Notes under the pieces: generated by a model
Databases searched by the model: none
What the model saw: only the letters and a program-made list of their open reading frames with translations
What the model was told of the DNA's origin: nothing
In this document: in pieces, positions 1 to 9,069 of the stretch
Layout: each line of letters starts with the position of its first letter
Numbering within the stretch: the stretch's first letter is position 1
Assembly (NCBI RefSeq): GCF_016909495.1
Contig: NZ_JAFBFW010000001.1
Coordinates: forward strand, 930,001 to 994,000
From: Pantoea coffeiphila
Lineage (GTDB): Bacteria; Pseudomonadota; Gammaproteobacteria; Enterobacterales; Enterobacteriaceae
DNA length: 64,000 bases
Direction of reading: 5' to 3'
Made by a program: the position numbers and the translations under genes

Positions 1-1202
1 GGGTGATTATCCTCCAGCGTAATCACCCCACCGCAGCGTGCCACGTAGCCAGCAATCAGATAGAGGCCAATACCGTGCTCATCGTGATTGTCGTCTTTGC
101 TGCTGACTCCCCGGTTAAAGATCGCTTCCCGCTGCGCTTCGGCGATACCGCAGCCCCAGTCGGCCACTTCGATTAACACCTCCGCCCCCTCATCGCTCAG
201 ATACAGCTCCACGTAACGATCTTCCGGCGAACCGTCACGGCAGGCTTCAAAGGCGTTGTCCAGCAAATTGCCGACGATAGAGGCAAATTCACCGCTGTTC
301 AGCCCTGCGGGGAGCTGCATGAGCTGGCTGCCGTCAGCGACCGCGAGTGTTAATCCCAGCTCACTCGCCCGCTGCATCTTGCCAAACAGCAGACCAACAA
401 GCTGGCGGTCGGCAAAAGATCCCAGCAGGCGATCGACCGTCGCCTGTTGCAACTCCGATTCACCGTGCACCATCTCCAGTACCCGATCGTACTCCTTCAT
501 TTGCAGCAGGCCATTGATCGTCGACATCCAGTTGAGCTGTTCATGACGCTGGGTTCGCAGGCCGTCAACATACTGCTCCATGCCGCGCATTCGGTGGCGC
601 AGGTAGGCGGCAAACAGCCACCACAGTAACAGCAGCAGTAAAAGCATCGCCGCGAACGCACCGGCTACCGGCAGGATAAAGTCCCGCCGCCAGCCCTCTA
701 TTTTGCTGGAGAGATAACCGAGTGAAACTACGCCAACCACCTGCCCGTGTCGGTCAAAGACCGGCGTTTTCGCGCGCAGCGCCACGCCAATCGATCCTTC
801 CCCGCTAATAAAATAGCTTTCCCCCTTCTCCAGCGCGCCGGGTTTGGTCCACTGCATCGGGTAGCCAATTTTAGCGGGATTGGGGTGATACAAACGAATC
901 GAATGGCGATCGCCGATCACCAGATAGTCAAAGTCAGAACCGCTCGCCAGGCGGCGAACGATGGCACGAAGCTGAGCGGTATCTCGCGCCTCTACCGCCG
1001 CCACCACGCTGTCGTTGGAGGCGATAATCCGCGCCTGATTCATCGCCATATCACGTACCTGATGATTCAGATAATCTTCAAATCTGGCGGCAAAATAGTG
1101 CCCCAGCGCAGCGATTAACAGTGCGGAAATCAGTAACAGAAACAGGAAGAATCGCAGAGGAAACATTCGACGATCGAACAGGCGTAAACAGTTTGTATTC
1201 AT
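1..1202 (-). CDS. citA: CitA/DpiB-type citrate sensor histidine kinase, partial, PAS-less
   Basis: Membrane sensor kinase expected to bind citrate in the periplasm and phosphorylate a CitB/DpiA regulator that switches on the divergent cit genes. Reading the minus strand from ATG 1202 gives about 400 residues open at the left edge. They comprise TM1 (about 17-35), a periplasmic PDC/PAS sensor (about 40-175, with the conserved stretch around DFDYLVIGDRHSIRLYHPNP), TM2 (about 177-200), an H-box RHEQLNWMSTINGLLQM with His220, an N-box NLLDNAFEAC, and G-boxes DWGCG and GIGLYL. In E. coli DpiB a cytoplasmic PAS domain of about 110 residues separates TM2 from the H-box. Here TM2 runs through RMRGME straight into QYVDGLRTQRHE (junction near base 575), so that domain is absent in frame. 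An alternative ATG lies at 1214. The last ~20 residues lie outside the window. Confidence 0.9.
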   Translation of the reverse strand, partial: MNTNCLRLFDRRMFPLRFFLFLLLISALLIAALGHYFAARFEDYLNHQVRDMAMNQARIIASNDSVVAAVEARDTAQLRAIVRRLASGSDFDYLVIGDRHSIRLYHPNPAKIGYPMQWTKPGALEKGESYFISGEGSIGVALRAKTPVFDRHGQVVGVVSLGYLSSKIEGWRRDFILPVAGAFAAMLLLLLLLWWLFAAYLRHRMRGMEQYVDGLRTQRHEQLNWMSTINGLLQMKEYDRVLEMVHGESELQQATVDRLLGSFADRQLVGLLFGKMQRASELGLTLAVADGSQLMQLPAGLNSGEFASIVGNLLDNAFEACRDGSPEDRYVELYLSDEGAEVLIEVADWGCGIAEAQREAIFNRGVSSKDDNHDEHGIGLYLIAGYVARCGGVITLEDNH

Positions 1203-1214
1203 TTTATTTACCAT

Positions 1215-1524
1215 TGCTTAATTCCCTGCTTCGCCCGATCGATTCCATTATTGTCAATAAAATTCAAATACACTGCATCAGTGAAAATAAAACCCTGCCA
1301 GTATCCGTCACAAAATTAATTAAGCAAATAAAAACCATTAAGCTCTTTTAAATCAGATCGCAGTTTATGAAACAAATCAAAAAAAACGGCACGCCTTGCA
1401 CGTAATATCGCCGCATTAGCCAGTCACCGAACGCATTCATGTAATGAATGTTATTGATTTGAAAAAATTTATCATCCTGTACGTTGCCTTAACGGAAACG
1501 TGAAGAGGCGGAAAAAGTTCAGAT
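1215..1524. promoter_or_regulatory. divergent citA / citC intergenic region
   Basis: About 310 AT-rich bases between the sensor kinase and citC with no gene visible. It should carry both promoters and the response-regulator sites. AT-rich tracts at 1255-1350 and 1370-1390 resemble the A/T-rich sites that CitB/DpiA regulators bind in relatives, but I cannot define an operator from sequence alone. Confidence 0.5.
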
Positions 1525-2583
1525 ATGTTATCCCATTGTGTTTTTTCCCAGGTAAAACGCGCTGAAAACCGAAAGATGGCCGCCATTATTCAGTTTTTAC
1601 GCCAAAACGATTTGAACATCGACACGTCGGTAGAGGTATTTATTACCGTCACCCGCGATGAACAACTGATTGCCTGCGGGGGCATTGCCGGAAATATTAT
1701 TAAATGCGTTGCCATCAGCGAGTCCGCGCGCGGGGAAGGCCTGGCGCTAACGCTGGCGACGGAATTAATCAACCTCGCCTATGAACGGCAGTGCACGCAC
1801 TTATTTATTTACACGAAAAGTGAAAATGAGGCGTTATTTAAACAGTGCGGCTTTTACCCCCTCGCCCGCGTTCCCGGCGTTATGGTGCTGATGGAGAATG
1901 ATGCCTCCCGCCTGGAGCGCTACGCCAGTTTTCTCACCACCCTGCGTCGCGGCGGCAGCAAAACCGGCTGTATTGTGATGAATGCCAATCCGTTCACCCT
2001 CGGCCACCGCTATCTGATCCAACAGGCTGCTGCCCGGTGTGACTGGCTGCACGTGTTCCTGGTGAAGGAAGATACCTCGCGCTTCCCGTATGAAGATCGC
2101 CTGGCGTTGGTGCGCGCCGGGACCGCAGACATTCCGGGCCTGACGGTGCATCGCGGCTCAGAATACCTGATCTCTCGCGCCACCTTCCCCTGCTACTTCA
2201 TCAAAGAACAGGGAGTGATCGATCACTGCTACACCGAAATCGATCTGCAAATCTTTCGCCAGCACATTGCCCCGGCGCTGGGAATTACCCACCGCTTTGT
2301 CGGCAGCGAACCGTTTTGCGCGGTGACCGCTGATTACAACCGCGATATGCGCCGCTGCCTGAGCGATCCGGCGATGGATGCGCCACCGATTGAGCTGGTT
2401 GAAATTGAGCGCGTGCAGTATCAGGGCAAAGCCATTTCCGCCTCCTGGGTCCGCCAGCTGCTGGTGAAGCAGCAGATCGCCACGATCGGGCATCTGGTGC
2501 CGCCCACCACCTTCGACTATCTGCAGCACATGCTCCCCGCCGGGAAACAACCCCATTCTGAATCAGTAACAGGTGAAACATGA
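1525..2583 (+). CDS. citC: citrate lyase ligase (acetate:HS-citrate lyase ligase)
   Basis: Activates citrate lyase by ATP-dependent acetylation of the thiol of the CitD prosthetic group. The 352 residues closely follow E. coli CitC: a GNAT-like N-terminal part ([23 protein letters not shown], about 70-95) and a nucleotidyl-transferase C-terminal part beginning [20 protein letters not shown] (about 150), with the HIGH-like GHRY motif. It is the first gene of citCDEFXT. Its stop overlaps the citD start as ATGA, so translation is probably coupled. Length and start match the family. Confidence 0.96.
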   Translation: MLSHCVFSQVKRAENRKMAAIIQFLRQNDLNIDTSVEVFITVTRDEQLIACGGIAGNIIKCVAISESARGEGLALTLATELINLAYERQCTHLFIYTKSENEALFKQCGFYPLARVPGVMVLMENDASRLERYASFLTTLRRGGSKTGCIVMNANPFTLGHRYLIQQAAARCDWLHVFLVKEDTSRFPYEDRLALVRAGTADIPGLTVHRGSEYLISRATFPCYFIKEQGVIDHCYTEIDLQIFRQHIAPALGITHRFVGSEPFCAVTADYNRDMRRCLSDPAMDAPPIELVEIERVQYQGKAISASWVRQLLVKQQIATIGHLVPPTTFDYLQHMLPAGKQPHSESVTGET

Positions 2584-2876
2584 AAATAATCCATGCAGCC
2601 GTTGCCGGCACTCTGGAATCAGGCGATGTGATGATCCGCATCGCGCCTGCCGATGGGCAGGAAATCGATCTGCAAATTAACAGCAGCGTTGAAAAGCAGT
2701 TTGGTGAAGCGATCCGCGCCACCATTGGGCAGACGCTGCGCCACTACGGCGTACAAGGTGTACAGCTGATCGTTGACGATAAAGGCGCGCTGGACTGCAT
2801 CCTGCGCGCCCGTCTGGAAACCCTGCTGGCCCGCGCCGCTGGCCTCGCAGCCCTGCCCTGGGAGAACGCAAAATGA
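2580..2876 (+). CDS. citD: citrate lyase acyl carrier protein, gamma subunit
   Basis: The 98-residue acyl carrier subunit of citrate lyase. It carries the 2-(5-phosphoribosyl)-3-dephospho-CoA arm on a serine. The attachment motif GTLESGD places Ser14 where Klebsiella and E. coli CitD are modified, and the downstream NSSVEKQFG and [15 protein letters not shown] blocks are conserved. ATGA overlaps link it to citC upstream and citE downstream. Because the arm needs CitX plus CitG, and citG is not in this operon, the supply of the triphosphoribosyl precursor must come from elsewhere if the enzyme is active. Confidence 0.96.
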   Translation: MKIIHAAVAGTLESGDVMIRIAPADGQEIDLQINSSVEKQFGEAIRATIGQTLRHYGVQGVQLIVDDKGALDCILRARLETLLARAAGLAALPWENAK

Positions 2877-3781
2877 CCACGCCACATAATGAAGCGCGGC
2901 GCTCGCGCATCCGCCGCAGCATGCTGTTTGTTCCCGGCGCTAACGCCGCGATGGTCAGTAACGCATTTATTTATCGCGCCGACGCGCTGATGTTTGACCT
3001 TGAGGACTCGGTGATCCTGCGCGAGAAAGATGCCGCCCGCCGTCTGGTCTATCACGCGCTCCAGCATCCCCTTTACCGGGACGTCGAAACCATTGTTCGC
3101 GTTAATGCCCTGGATTCCGCCTTCGGTCTGGACGATCTGGAAGCCGTGGTGCGCGGTGGCGCGGATATCGTGCGTCTGCCGAAAACCGACACCGCGCAGG
3201 ACGTTATTGATATCGAAACTGAAATCAGCCGCATCGAAGCGCAGTGCGGCCGCGAGCCCGGCAGCACCGGATTGCTGGCGGCCATCGAATCCGCTCAGGG
3301 GATTACTCAGGCGGTGGCGATTGCCCATGCATCACCGCGTTTAATCGGTATTGCGCTGGGGGCAGAAGACTACGTGCGCGATCTGCGCACCGAGCGATCC
3401 CCGGAAGGCGTCGAACTGCTGTTTGCCCGCTGCTCCATTCTGCAGGCTGCACGCTCAGCGGGCATTCAGGCGTTCGATACCGTCTATTCCGATGCCAACA
3501 ACGATGCCGGTTTCCTGCATGAAGCTGCACATATCCACCAGCTGGGCTTCGACGGTAAATCGCTGATTAACCCGCGCCAGATCGATCTGCTGCACAACCT
3601 CTATGCCCCCACGCGCAAAGCCTTTAATCAGGCTCAGCAAATTGTCGAGGCTGCCGAAACGGCGGCGCTTGAAGGGCGCGGCGTGGTGTCGCTTAACGGA
3701 AAAATGGTCGACAGCCCGGTCATTGAGCGCGCCCGCCTGGTACTTTCCCGCGCGGCGCTTTCCGGAATTCGTGATGAATAA
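2873..3781 (+). CDS. citE: citrate lyase beta subunit (citryl-CoA lyase)
   Basis: Cleaves the citryl-thioester on CitD to oxaloacetate and acetyl-CitD. The 302 residues belong to the HpcH/HpaI-CitE TIM-barrel family: [11 protein letters not shown] near the start, MFDLEDSV for the acidic metal site, a conserved Arg in IVRVNAL, and [15 protein letters not shown] with the metal-binding acidic pair. The start ATG overlaps the citD stop by 4 bases. Nothing odd is seen. Confidence 0.96.
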   Translation: MTTPHNEARRSRIRRSMLFVPGANAAMVSNAFIYRADALMFDLEDSVILREKDAARRLVYHALQHPLYRDVETIVRVNALDSAFGLDDLEAVVRGGADIVRLPKTDTAQDVIDIETEISRIEAQCGREPGSTGLLAAIESAQGITQAVAIAHASPRLIGIALGAEDYVRDLRTERSPEGVELLFARCSILQAARSAGIQAFDTVYSDANNDAGFLHEAAHIHQLGFDGKSLINPRQIDLLHNLYAPTRKAFNQAQQIVEAAETAALEGRGVVSLNGKMVDSPVIERARLVLSRAALSGIRDE

Positions 3782-3790
3782 GGACAGACT

Positions 3791-5308
3791 ATGACTCAGC
3801 ATCAACAGCAGGAACACAGCAGCGAGCAGCGCCGGTCAGCGTTTGACTATCCGAAGTATCAACAGGCTTCGAAACTCAATTTGCAGGCACAGAAACCCCG
3901 GGATGGAAAACTGTGCGCCACTCTCGAAGAGGCCGTTCGCCGTTCGGGGCTCAAAGACGGTATGACCGTTTCCTTCCATCACGCTTTTCGAGGTGGCGAT
4001 CTGACGCTGAACGCGGTGATGGAGACCCTTGCCCGTATGGGATTTAAAAACCTGACGCTGGCCTCCAGTTCGCTGAACGACTGCCACGCGCCGCTGGTCG
4101 ATCACATCCGCAATAACGTGGTCAGCCGCATTTACACCTCCGGCCTGCGTGGCCCGCTGGCGGAAGCCATATCACGCGGACTGCTTGCCGAACCGGTACA
4201 GATCCACTCCCACGGCGGCCGCGTCGAGCTGGTTGAGCGCGGCGAACTGAGCATCGATGTCGCCTTTCTTGGCGTACCGGCCTGCGACCCGGCGGGGAAC
4301 GCCAATGGCCGCATTGGCCGCGCCTGCTGCGGCTCATTAGGCTATGCCAAAGTCGATGCCGATTACGCCCATAAGGTGGTGCTGCTGACCGAAGAAATCG
4401 TCAGCTACCCGCACGCACCGGCCAGCATTGCGCAGGATCGGGTCGATCTGATTGTTCAGGTCGATCGCGTAGGCGATGCCGACAAAATCGGCGCGGATGC
4501 CACCCGCATGACCACCAACCCTCGTGAGCTGCTGATCGCCCGCAGCGCCGCCGAAGTGGTGGTTAACTCCGGCTACTTTAAGGAAGGCTTTTCGCTGCAA
4601 ACCGGTACCGGCGGGGCCTCACTGGCGGTGACCCGTTTCCTGGAGGACAGCATGCGCCGCCGCGATGTTCACGCCGCGTTTGCCCTTGGCGGCATTACCG
4701 CCGCGATGGTCGACCTGCACGAAAAGGGGCTGATCGGCAAGCTGCTCGACGTGCAAAGCTTTGACCGCCACGCGGCGGAATCGCTGGCGCGCAACCCAAA
4801 CCATATTGAGATCAGCGCCAACCAGTACGCCAACTGGAGTTCAAAAGGTGCCTCGGTCGATCGCCTGGATGTGGTGATCCTCAGCGCGCTGGAGGTGGAC
4901 ACCAGTTTTAACGTTAACGTGCTGACCGGTTCCGACGGCGTGCTGCGCGGCGCTTCAGGCGGCCACTGCGACACGGCGGTTGCCGCCGCGCTGTCGATTA
5001 TCGTTGCTCCGCTGGTTCGGGGCCGTATCCCAACGCTGGTTGATAAGGTCACCACCTGCGTGACGCCGGGTTCCAGCATCGACATTTTGGTTACCGATCA
5101 CGGTATTGCCGTTAATCCGGCCCGCCCCGAACTGGCCGATCGGCTGAAAGAGGCCGGTATGAAGGTGGTGCCGATTGAATGGCTGCGCGAGCGGGCAGAA
5201 CTGCTGACCGGTAAGCCTCAGCCGATTGCCTTTACCGACCGAACAATTGCGGTGGTGCGCTACCGCGACGGCTCGGTGATTGATGTCGTTCGTCAGGTCA
5301 GGGAGTGA
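3791..5308 (+). CDS. citF: citrate lyase alpha subunit (citrate:acetyl-ACP transferase)
   Basis: Exchanges acetate for citrate on the CitD arm, the first half-reaction of citrate lyase. The 505 residues are full length for CitF and show the CoA-transferase-like core: a GMTVSFHHAFRGGDLTLN substrate loop near residue 60, the conserved GVPACDPAGNANG stretch near 155, and SGGHCDTAVAA near 390. An AGGAC ribosome site lies 6-10 bases upstream, and only 9 bases separate it from citE, so it is within the same transcript. Confidence 0.96.
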   Translation: MTQHQQQEHSSEQRRSAFDYPKYQQASKLNLQAQKPRDGKLCATLEEAVRRSGLKDGMTVSFHHAFRGGDLTLNAVMETLARMGFKNLTLASSSLNDCHAPLVDHIRNNVVSRIYTSGLRGPLAEAISRGLLAEPVQIHSHGGRVELVERGELSIDVAFLGVPACDPAGNANGRIGRACCGSLGYAKVDADYAHKVVLLTEEIVSYPHAPASIAQDRVDLIVQVDRVGDADKIGADATRMTTNPRELLIARSAAEVVVNSGYFKEGFSLQTGTGGASLAVTRFLEDSMRRRDVHAAFALGGITAAMVDLHEKGLIGKLLDVQSFDRHAAESLARNPNHIEISANQYANWSSKGASVDRLDVVILSALEVDTSFNVNVLTGSDGVLRGASGGHCDTAVAAALSIIVAPLVRGRIPTLVDKVTTCVTPGSSIDILVTDHGIAVNPARPELADRLKEAGMKVVPIEWLRERAELLTGKPQPIAFTDRTIAVVRYRDGSVIDVVRQVRE

Positions 5309-5311
5309 ATC

Positions 5312-5863
5312 ATGCCGCTATATATCACCTCGGCCACCCGCGCCGTTATCACCGTGGAACAGCTGCTGACCAGCCGGGATGCACGCCGCGCACGTCAGCA
5401 GGAATGGCTGGCGCACGATGCCAGTACGTTAATTTCCTTCACCGTTCTGGCACCGGGATCGGTAAAAGACAGCCCGCTCACGCGGCACATTTTCAATCGC
5501 GGCCTGCGGGCGTTACGGCAGTTACTTGCCGAGTCCGGCTGGGAAATCAACCGCCAGCGCTGCGTTGCGCTACCCAGCGGCCCGGAAGGTCTGCTGGCGG
5601 TTAGCGCTCCCGCCGAACGGGTGAAACGTGCGCTGATCGCTCTCGAGCAGGCTTCGCCACTGGGCAGGCTGTGGGATTTTGACGTGCTCACGTCGCAGGG
5701 AACGCTCCTGTCGCGCAAAGACTTCGGCCTGCCTCCCCGCACCTGTCTGCTGTGTCAGCAGGAGGCCTCGGTTTGCGCCCGCAATCGTGCACATCCGGTG
5801 ACCGACCTGCTCCGCCAGATGGACGCGCTGCTCCAGAAGGCTGATGCCATTAACCCTCATTAA
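5312..5863 (+). CDS. citX: holo-citrate lyase synthase (apo-ACP phosphoribosyl-dephospho-CoA transferase)
   Basis: Transfers the prosthetic group precursor onto Ser14 of CitD. The 183 residues include the family motif GRLWDFDVL (about 113-121) and a C-terminal PPRTCLLC...VCARNRAHP segment with paired cysteines. It starts 3 bases after the citF stop. In E. coli and Klebsiella the next gene is citG; here citT follows after 21 bases and no citG-like frame exists between. Confidence 0.95.
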   Translation: MPLYITSATRAVITVEQLLTSRDARRARQQEWLAHDASTLISFTVLAPGSVKDSPLTRHIFNRGLRALRQLLAESGWEINRQRCVALPSGPEGLLAVSAPAERVKRALIALEQASPLGRLWDFDVLTSQGTLLSRKDFGLPPRTCLLCQQEASVCARNRAHPVTDLLRQMDALLQKADAINPH

Positions 5864-5884
5864 ATCCCTGATAGAGGATCGATT

Positions 5885-7348
5885 ATGTCCATTGCGAAAG
5901 ATAAGATATGGAAATCTCTGGCACCGCTGATTGTTCTCGCCATTATGCTGCTGATCCCGGTGCCTGACGGCATGCCGCCGCAGGCCTGGCACTATTTCGC
6001 GGTATTTGTGGCGATGATTGTTGGGATGATCCTGGAACCTATCCCGGCAACCGCGATCAGTTTTATCGCCGTAACCATTTGCGTTATCGGCAGTCACTAC
6101 GTGTTGTTTGATGCCTCCGAGCTGGCAGATCCGGAATTTAACGCCGGTAAACAGGCGCTGAAATGGGGGCTGGCGGGCTTTTCCAGCTCGACGGTCTGGC
6201 TGGTGTTCGGCGCATTTATCTTTGCGCTGGGCTATGAAGTCACCGGCCTCGGTCGTCGTATCGCACTGTTTATGGTTAAGTTTATGGGTAAGCGCACACT
6301 GACGCTGGGCTACGCCATCGTAATCATCGACATTATGCTGGCACCGTTTACCCCTTCCAATACCGCACGCACCGGCGGCACGGTGTTCCCGGTAATCAAA
6401 AACCTGCCGCCGCTGTTTAAATCGTTCCCCAACGATCCCTCGTCAAAGCGCATCGGCGGCTACCTGATGTGGATGATGGTGATAGGCACCAGCCTCAGCT
6501 CATCGATGTTTATTACCGGTGCCGCGCCTAACGTGCTGGGCCTGGAGTTTGTGGGTAAAATTGCCGGTATTCATATCAGCTGGCTGCAGTGGTTCCTCAG
6601 CTTCCTGCCGGTGGGGATTATCCTGCTGATCGTGGCACCCTGGCTGTCCTATATTCTTTATAAGCCAGAGATCACCCACAGCGAGGAAGTCTCAAACTGG
6701 GCGGGTGGCGCGCTAAAAGAGATGGGTCGCCTGACGCGCCAGGAGATGACGCTGATTGGTCTGGTGCTGCTGAGTCTGTCTTTGTGGGTATTTGGCGGCA
6801 AAATTATTAACGCCACGGCGGTCGGCCTGCTGGCGGTATCCCTGATGCTGGCGCTGCACGTGGTTCCGTGGAAGGACATCACTAAATATCACAGCGCCTG
6901 GAATACGCTGGTTAACCTCGCCACGCTGGTGGTGATGGCGAATGGCCTGACCCGCTCCGGCTTTATCGACTGGTTTGCCAACACCATGAGTCGCCATCTG
7001 GAGGGATTCTCCCCAAGCGGCACGGTGGTGGCGCTGGTGCTGGTGTTCTACTTTGCCCACTATCTGTTTGCCAGCCTGTCGGCCCACACCGCGACCATGC
7101 TGCCGATGATCCTTGCCGTGGGGAAAGGTATTCCCGGCGTGCCGATGGAGCACCTGTGTATCCTGCTGGTGCTGTCTATTGGGATTATGGGCTGCCTGAC
7201 GCCGTATGCCACCGGTCCAGGCGTGATTATCTACGGCTGCGGCTACGTTAAGTCGAAAGATTACTGGCGGCTGGGCGCGATATTCGGCGTGGTGTTTATT
7301 TCGCTACTGCTGCTGGTTGGCTGGCCGATTCTGGCGCTGTGGAGCTGA
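5885..7348 (+). CDS. citT: citrate:succinate antiporter, DASS family
   Basis: Inner-membrane antiporter bringing in citrate in exchange for succinate during anaerobic citrate fermentation. The 487 residues are nearly collinear with E. coli CitT, with about 12 hydrophobic segments and the DASS signatures LAPFTPSNTARTGGTVFPV (about 155) and MGCLTPYATGPGVIIYG near the C-terminus. An AGAGG ribosome site precedes the ATG. It is the last gene of the operon, followed by a good rho-independent terminator. Confidence 0.96.
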   Translation: MSIAKDKIWKSLAPLIVLAIMLLIPVPDGMPPQAWHYFAVFVAMIVGMILEPIPATAISFIAVTICVIGSHYVLFDASELADPEFNAGKQALKWGLAGFSSSTVWLVFGAFIFALGYEVTGLGRRIALFMVKFMGKRTLTLGYAIVIIDIMLAPFTPSNTARTGGTVFPVIKNLPPLFKSFPNDPSSKRIGGYLMWMMVIGTSLSSSMFITGAAPNVLGLEFVGKIAGIHISWLQWFLSFLPVGIILLIVAPWLSYILYKPEITHSEEVSNWAGGALKEMGRLTRQEMTLIGLVLLSLSLWVFGGKIINATAVGLLAVSLMLALHVVPWKDITKYHSAWNTLVNLATLVVMANGLTRSGFIDWFANTMSRHLEGFSPSGTVVALVLVFYFAHYLFASLSAHTATMLPMILAVGKGIPGVPMEHLCILLVLSIGIMGCLTPYATGPGVIIYGCGYVKSKDYWRLGAIFGVVFISLLLLVGWPILALWS

Positions 7349-7369
7349 TTTCATCGGGGGAGATTTTTT

Positions 7370-7403
7370 GGGGCAGACTGCACTGGCTTTCTGCCCCTTC
7401 TTT
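7370..7403 (+). terminator. rho-independent terminator of the cit operon
   Basis: Stem GGGGCAGA / TCTGCCCC (7370-7377 with 7390-7397), 12-base loop, followed by TTCTTTA, 20 bases after the citT stop. Confidence 0.8.
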
Positions 7404-7469
7404 ATGACACTCCGGATGCCCGAGTTTGTCGGGCTACTCGTATTGGCATTACCCTTCTTTCAGCGTGAT

Positions 7470-8108
7470 TTACGCATAAGCCGCATCGAAAAATGCTTTC
7501 TCTAATCCAACAGCACGGCGGAATAGATCCTCACACTGCGAGGCTTCTGCTGGCCCAACACGATCCAGTTCCTCGCGGATAAACGCCACAAACGCATTGA
7601 AATCAGGGTTGTCGTGCAACGTGACCCACTCGGCGTAGACAAAATTCTCCGGCAGCGGTCGGGCAGCCTGAGTCGCCCAATCATAATACAGCCATTCAGC
7701 AACGTTCAGCACCGTCAGTACTGCCGCATAGCTGCGGGTGGCTGCCGCTTCACGCATGATGGCTTTGAACCCGGCCGTGGGCGCGGTGTCCGGCTGTTCG
7801 TTACGTAGCTGCTCACTGACGCCCAGCGCGGTAAACGAACGCAGGAAATAGGTGTTTTCTTCGGAGGAAACCATCCCGGCAAAGCGGCCAAAACGCAGGC
7901 GTGCTTCGGTGGTATCCGCACTGGCCATTGCCGCACCAACCAGGATCAGGAAGCTGTCGAGGAAGCGGTGATCCTGAATCAGATAATTGATCATCACGCG
8001 GTCGTCAACGGTGCCAGTCACCAGCTCCTCAACGAAACGGTGATTAACGGCCGCCGACCAGGTTGGCAGATTCTGGTTACGCAGGATTTCGGTAAAACGT
8101 TCGGTCAT
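7470..8108 (-). CDS. tenA: TenA-family thiamine salvage protein (TenA_E-like)
   Basis: TENA/THI-4 family all-alpha protein, expected to act in salvage of thiamine pyrimidine breakdown products (aminopyrimidine hydrolase type). With the ATG at 8108 (AGGA ribosome site 8 bases upstream) it has 212 residues: MTERFTEILRNQN..., with the helical signatures NHRFVEELVTG, LIQDHRFLDSF and LNVAEWLYYDWA. The active-site cysteine of the TenA_C class is not evident around that last helix, so I place it with the TenA_E class. A longer reading from 8216 is open but runs into the riboswitch and is not the real start. A TPP riboswitch precedes it, which fits regulation by thiamine status. Confidence 0.88.
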   Translation of the reverse strand: MTERFTEILRNQNLPTWSAAVNHRFVEELVTGTVDDRVMINYLIQDHRFLDSFLILVGAAMASADTTEARLRFGRFAGMVSSEENTYFLRSFTALGVSEQLRNEQPDTAPTAGFKAIMREAAATRSYAAVLTVLNVAEWLYYDWATQAARPLPENFVYAEWVTLHDNPDFNAFVAFIREELDRVGPAEASQCEDLFRRAVGLEKAFFDAAYA

Positions 8109-8198
8109 CGTGTTGTCCTGTAAAGTAAAGACAGCGCGACTGAATGTGGATACTCTGGCCGCCTCGATCGGAGGCAGGCAAAAGTCAGACAGGTTGCG

Positions 8199-8296
8199 CC
8201 ATCCCTTCGCCGGCATTATCCGGATCAGGTATTAAGGGTCTTCGCACCGTTGCAAGTGCAAACTCTCAGCCCGCTGGTGGGCTCCCCCTGGAAAGG
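8199..8296 (-). promoter_or_regulatory. TPP (THI-box) riboswitch upstream of tenA
   Basis: Minus-strand RNA with the thi-box signatures GGGCTGAGAG (about 8272-8263) and ACCTGATCCGGATAATGCC (about 8230-8212) followed by GGCGAAGGGA. A P1 helix can form between CCTTTCC (8296-8290) and GGGATGG (8205-8199). It lies about 90 bases upstream of the tenA start. Thiamine pyrophosphate binding is expected to turn tenA off. Confidence 0.95.
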
Positions 8297-8380
8297 TTCG
8301 GCAAGGAACATAACCTGTCAGTTCAGATGTTGTAAACAAAAACTCTAAGACTGAAAAACTGTACAGCGGACGAAATAAAA

Positions 8381-8775
8381 TCAATACGGTATCTTTGCGA
8401 GGTCATCTTCACTCAAGCCGGTTATCTTCATCACCGTGATCGAGTCCAACCCATTGTGCAGCATCATTCGCGCAATTTTCAGCGTAGCTGAACGTTCGCC
8501 GCGCTGCTCCCCGAGCAGAATCCCTTTTTTCATTCCTTTCTCTTCAAGCTGCTCTGCAAGAGTCATTAGCTGATCCTTATGCGACGGCACGCGCAGTGCC
8601 AGTTTACGGATAAAAACCTCTGCATCGGACAATTCCGCCGTGTGCGCAAAGTAGTTTACCAGCGTAACAAACTGCTGTCCCGTCATGTGTTTTGCCAAAA
8701 TCAGGGTTGCCAACCGGTCCAACAGCCCGGCGAGATCGCGCTGATGGATATGTTTTTCATGTTTGAAAAATTACC
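8381..8775 (-). pseudogene. C-terminal remnant of an Rpn-family (YhgA-like) nuclease
   Basis: Only the C-terminal third of a recombination-promoting nuclease/putative transposase remains. The frame KHIHQRDLAGLLDRLATLI continues through ALRVPSHKDQLMTLAEQLEEKG and ends TLKIARMMLHNGLDSITVMKITGLSEDDLA, the typical tail of Rpn proteins. Upstream, the frame meets a TAA near 8775 and no PD-(D/E)XK nuclease domain is present. The longest ATG/TTG-started reading (113 residues from TTG 8722) is therefore a fragment, probably not functional. Confidence 0.8.
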
Positions 8776-9069
8776 GAATAAGGCACAACGGCATAGACAT
8801 AATTCTGCGTATTGCCTCGCATAAATAAATGTAAATTATATGCAATAACCAGCATGCCTTCATAAAAAATCGAATTTACCCGCTTCGGCATTTTTGGTTT
8901 AAAAAATTGACCGACACTGGAACATACTCACCTCGTTTTTAAACCTGAGAAAATAATTAAAAAACTCAGACACCGCCCTCTCGAGTTACTTCAACGATCA
9001 AAACCCGCATTGCTAATAAACGAGCACCAAATAGCGAAAAAATAATTCACACTCAAGGCATCAAAACTG

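Noticed and set aside
8109..8216. N-terminal extension of tenA to 8216
   Set aside because: The extra 36 codons overlap the 3' part of the TPP riboswitch and lack a ribosome site; TenA proteins start at MTERF-like positions.
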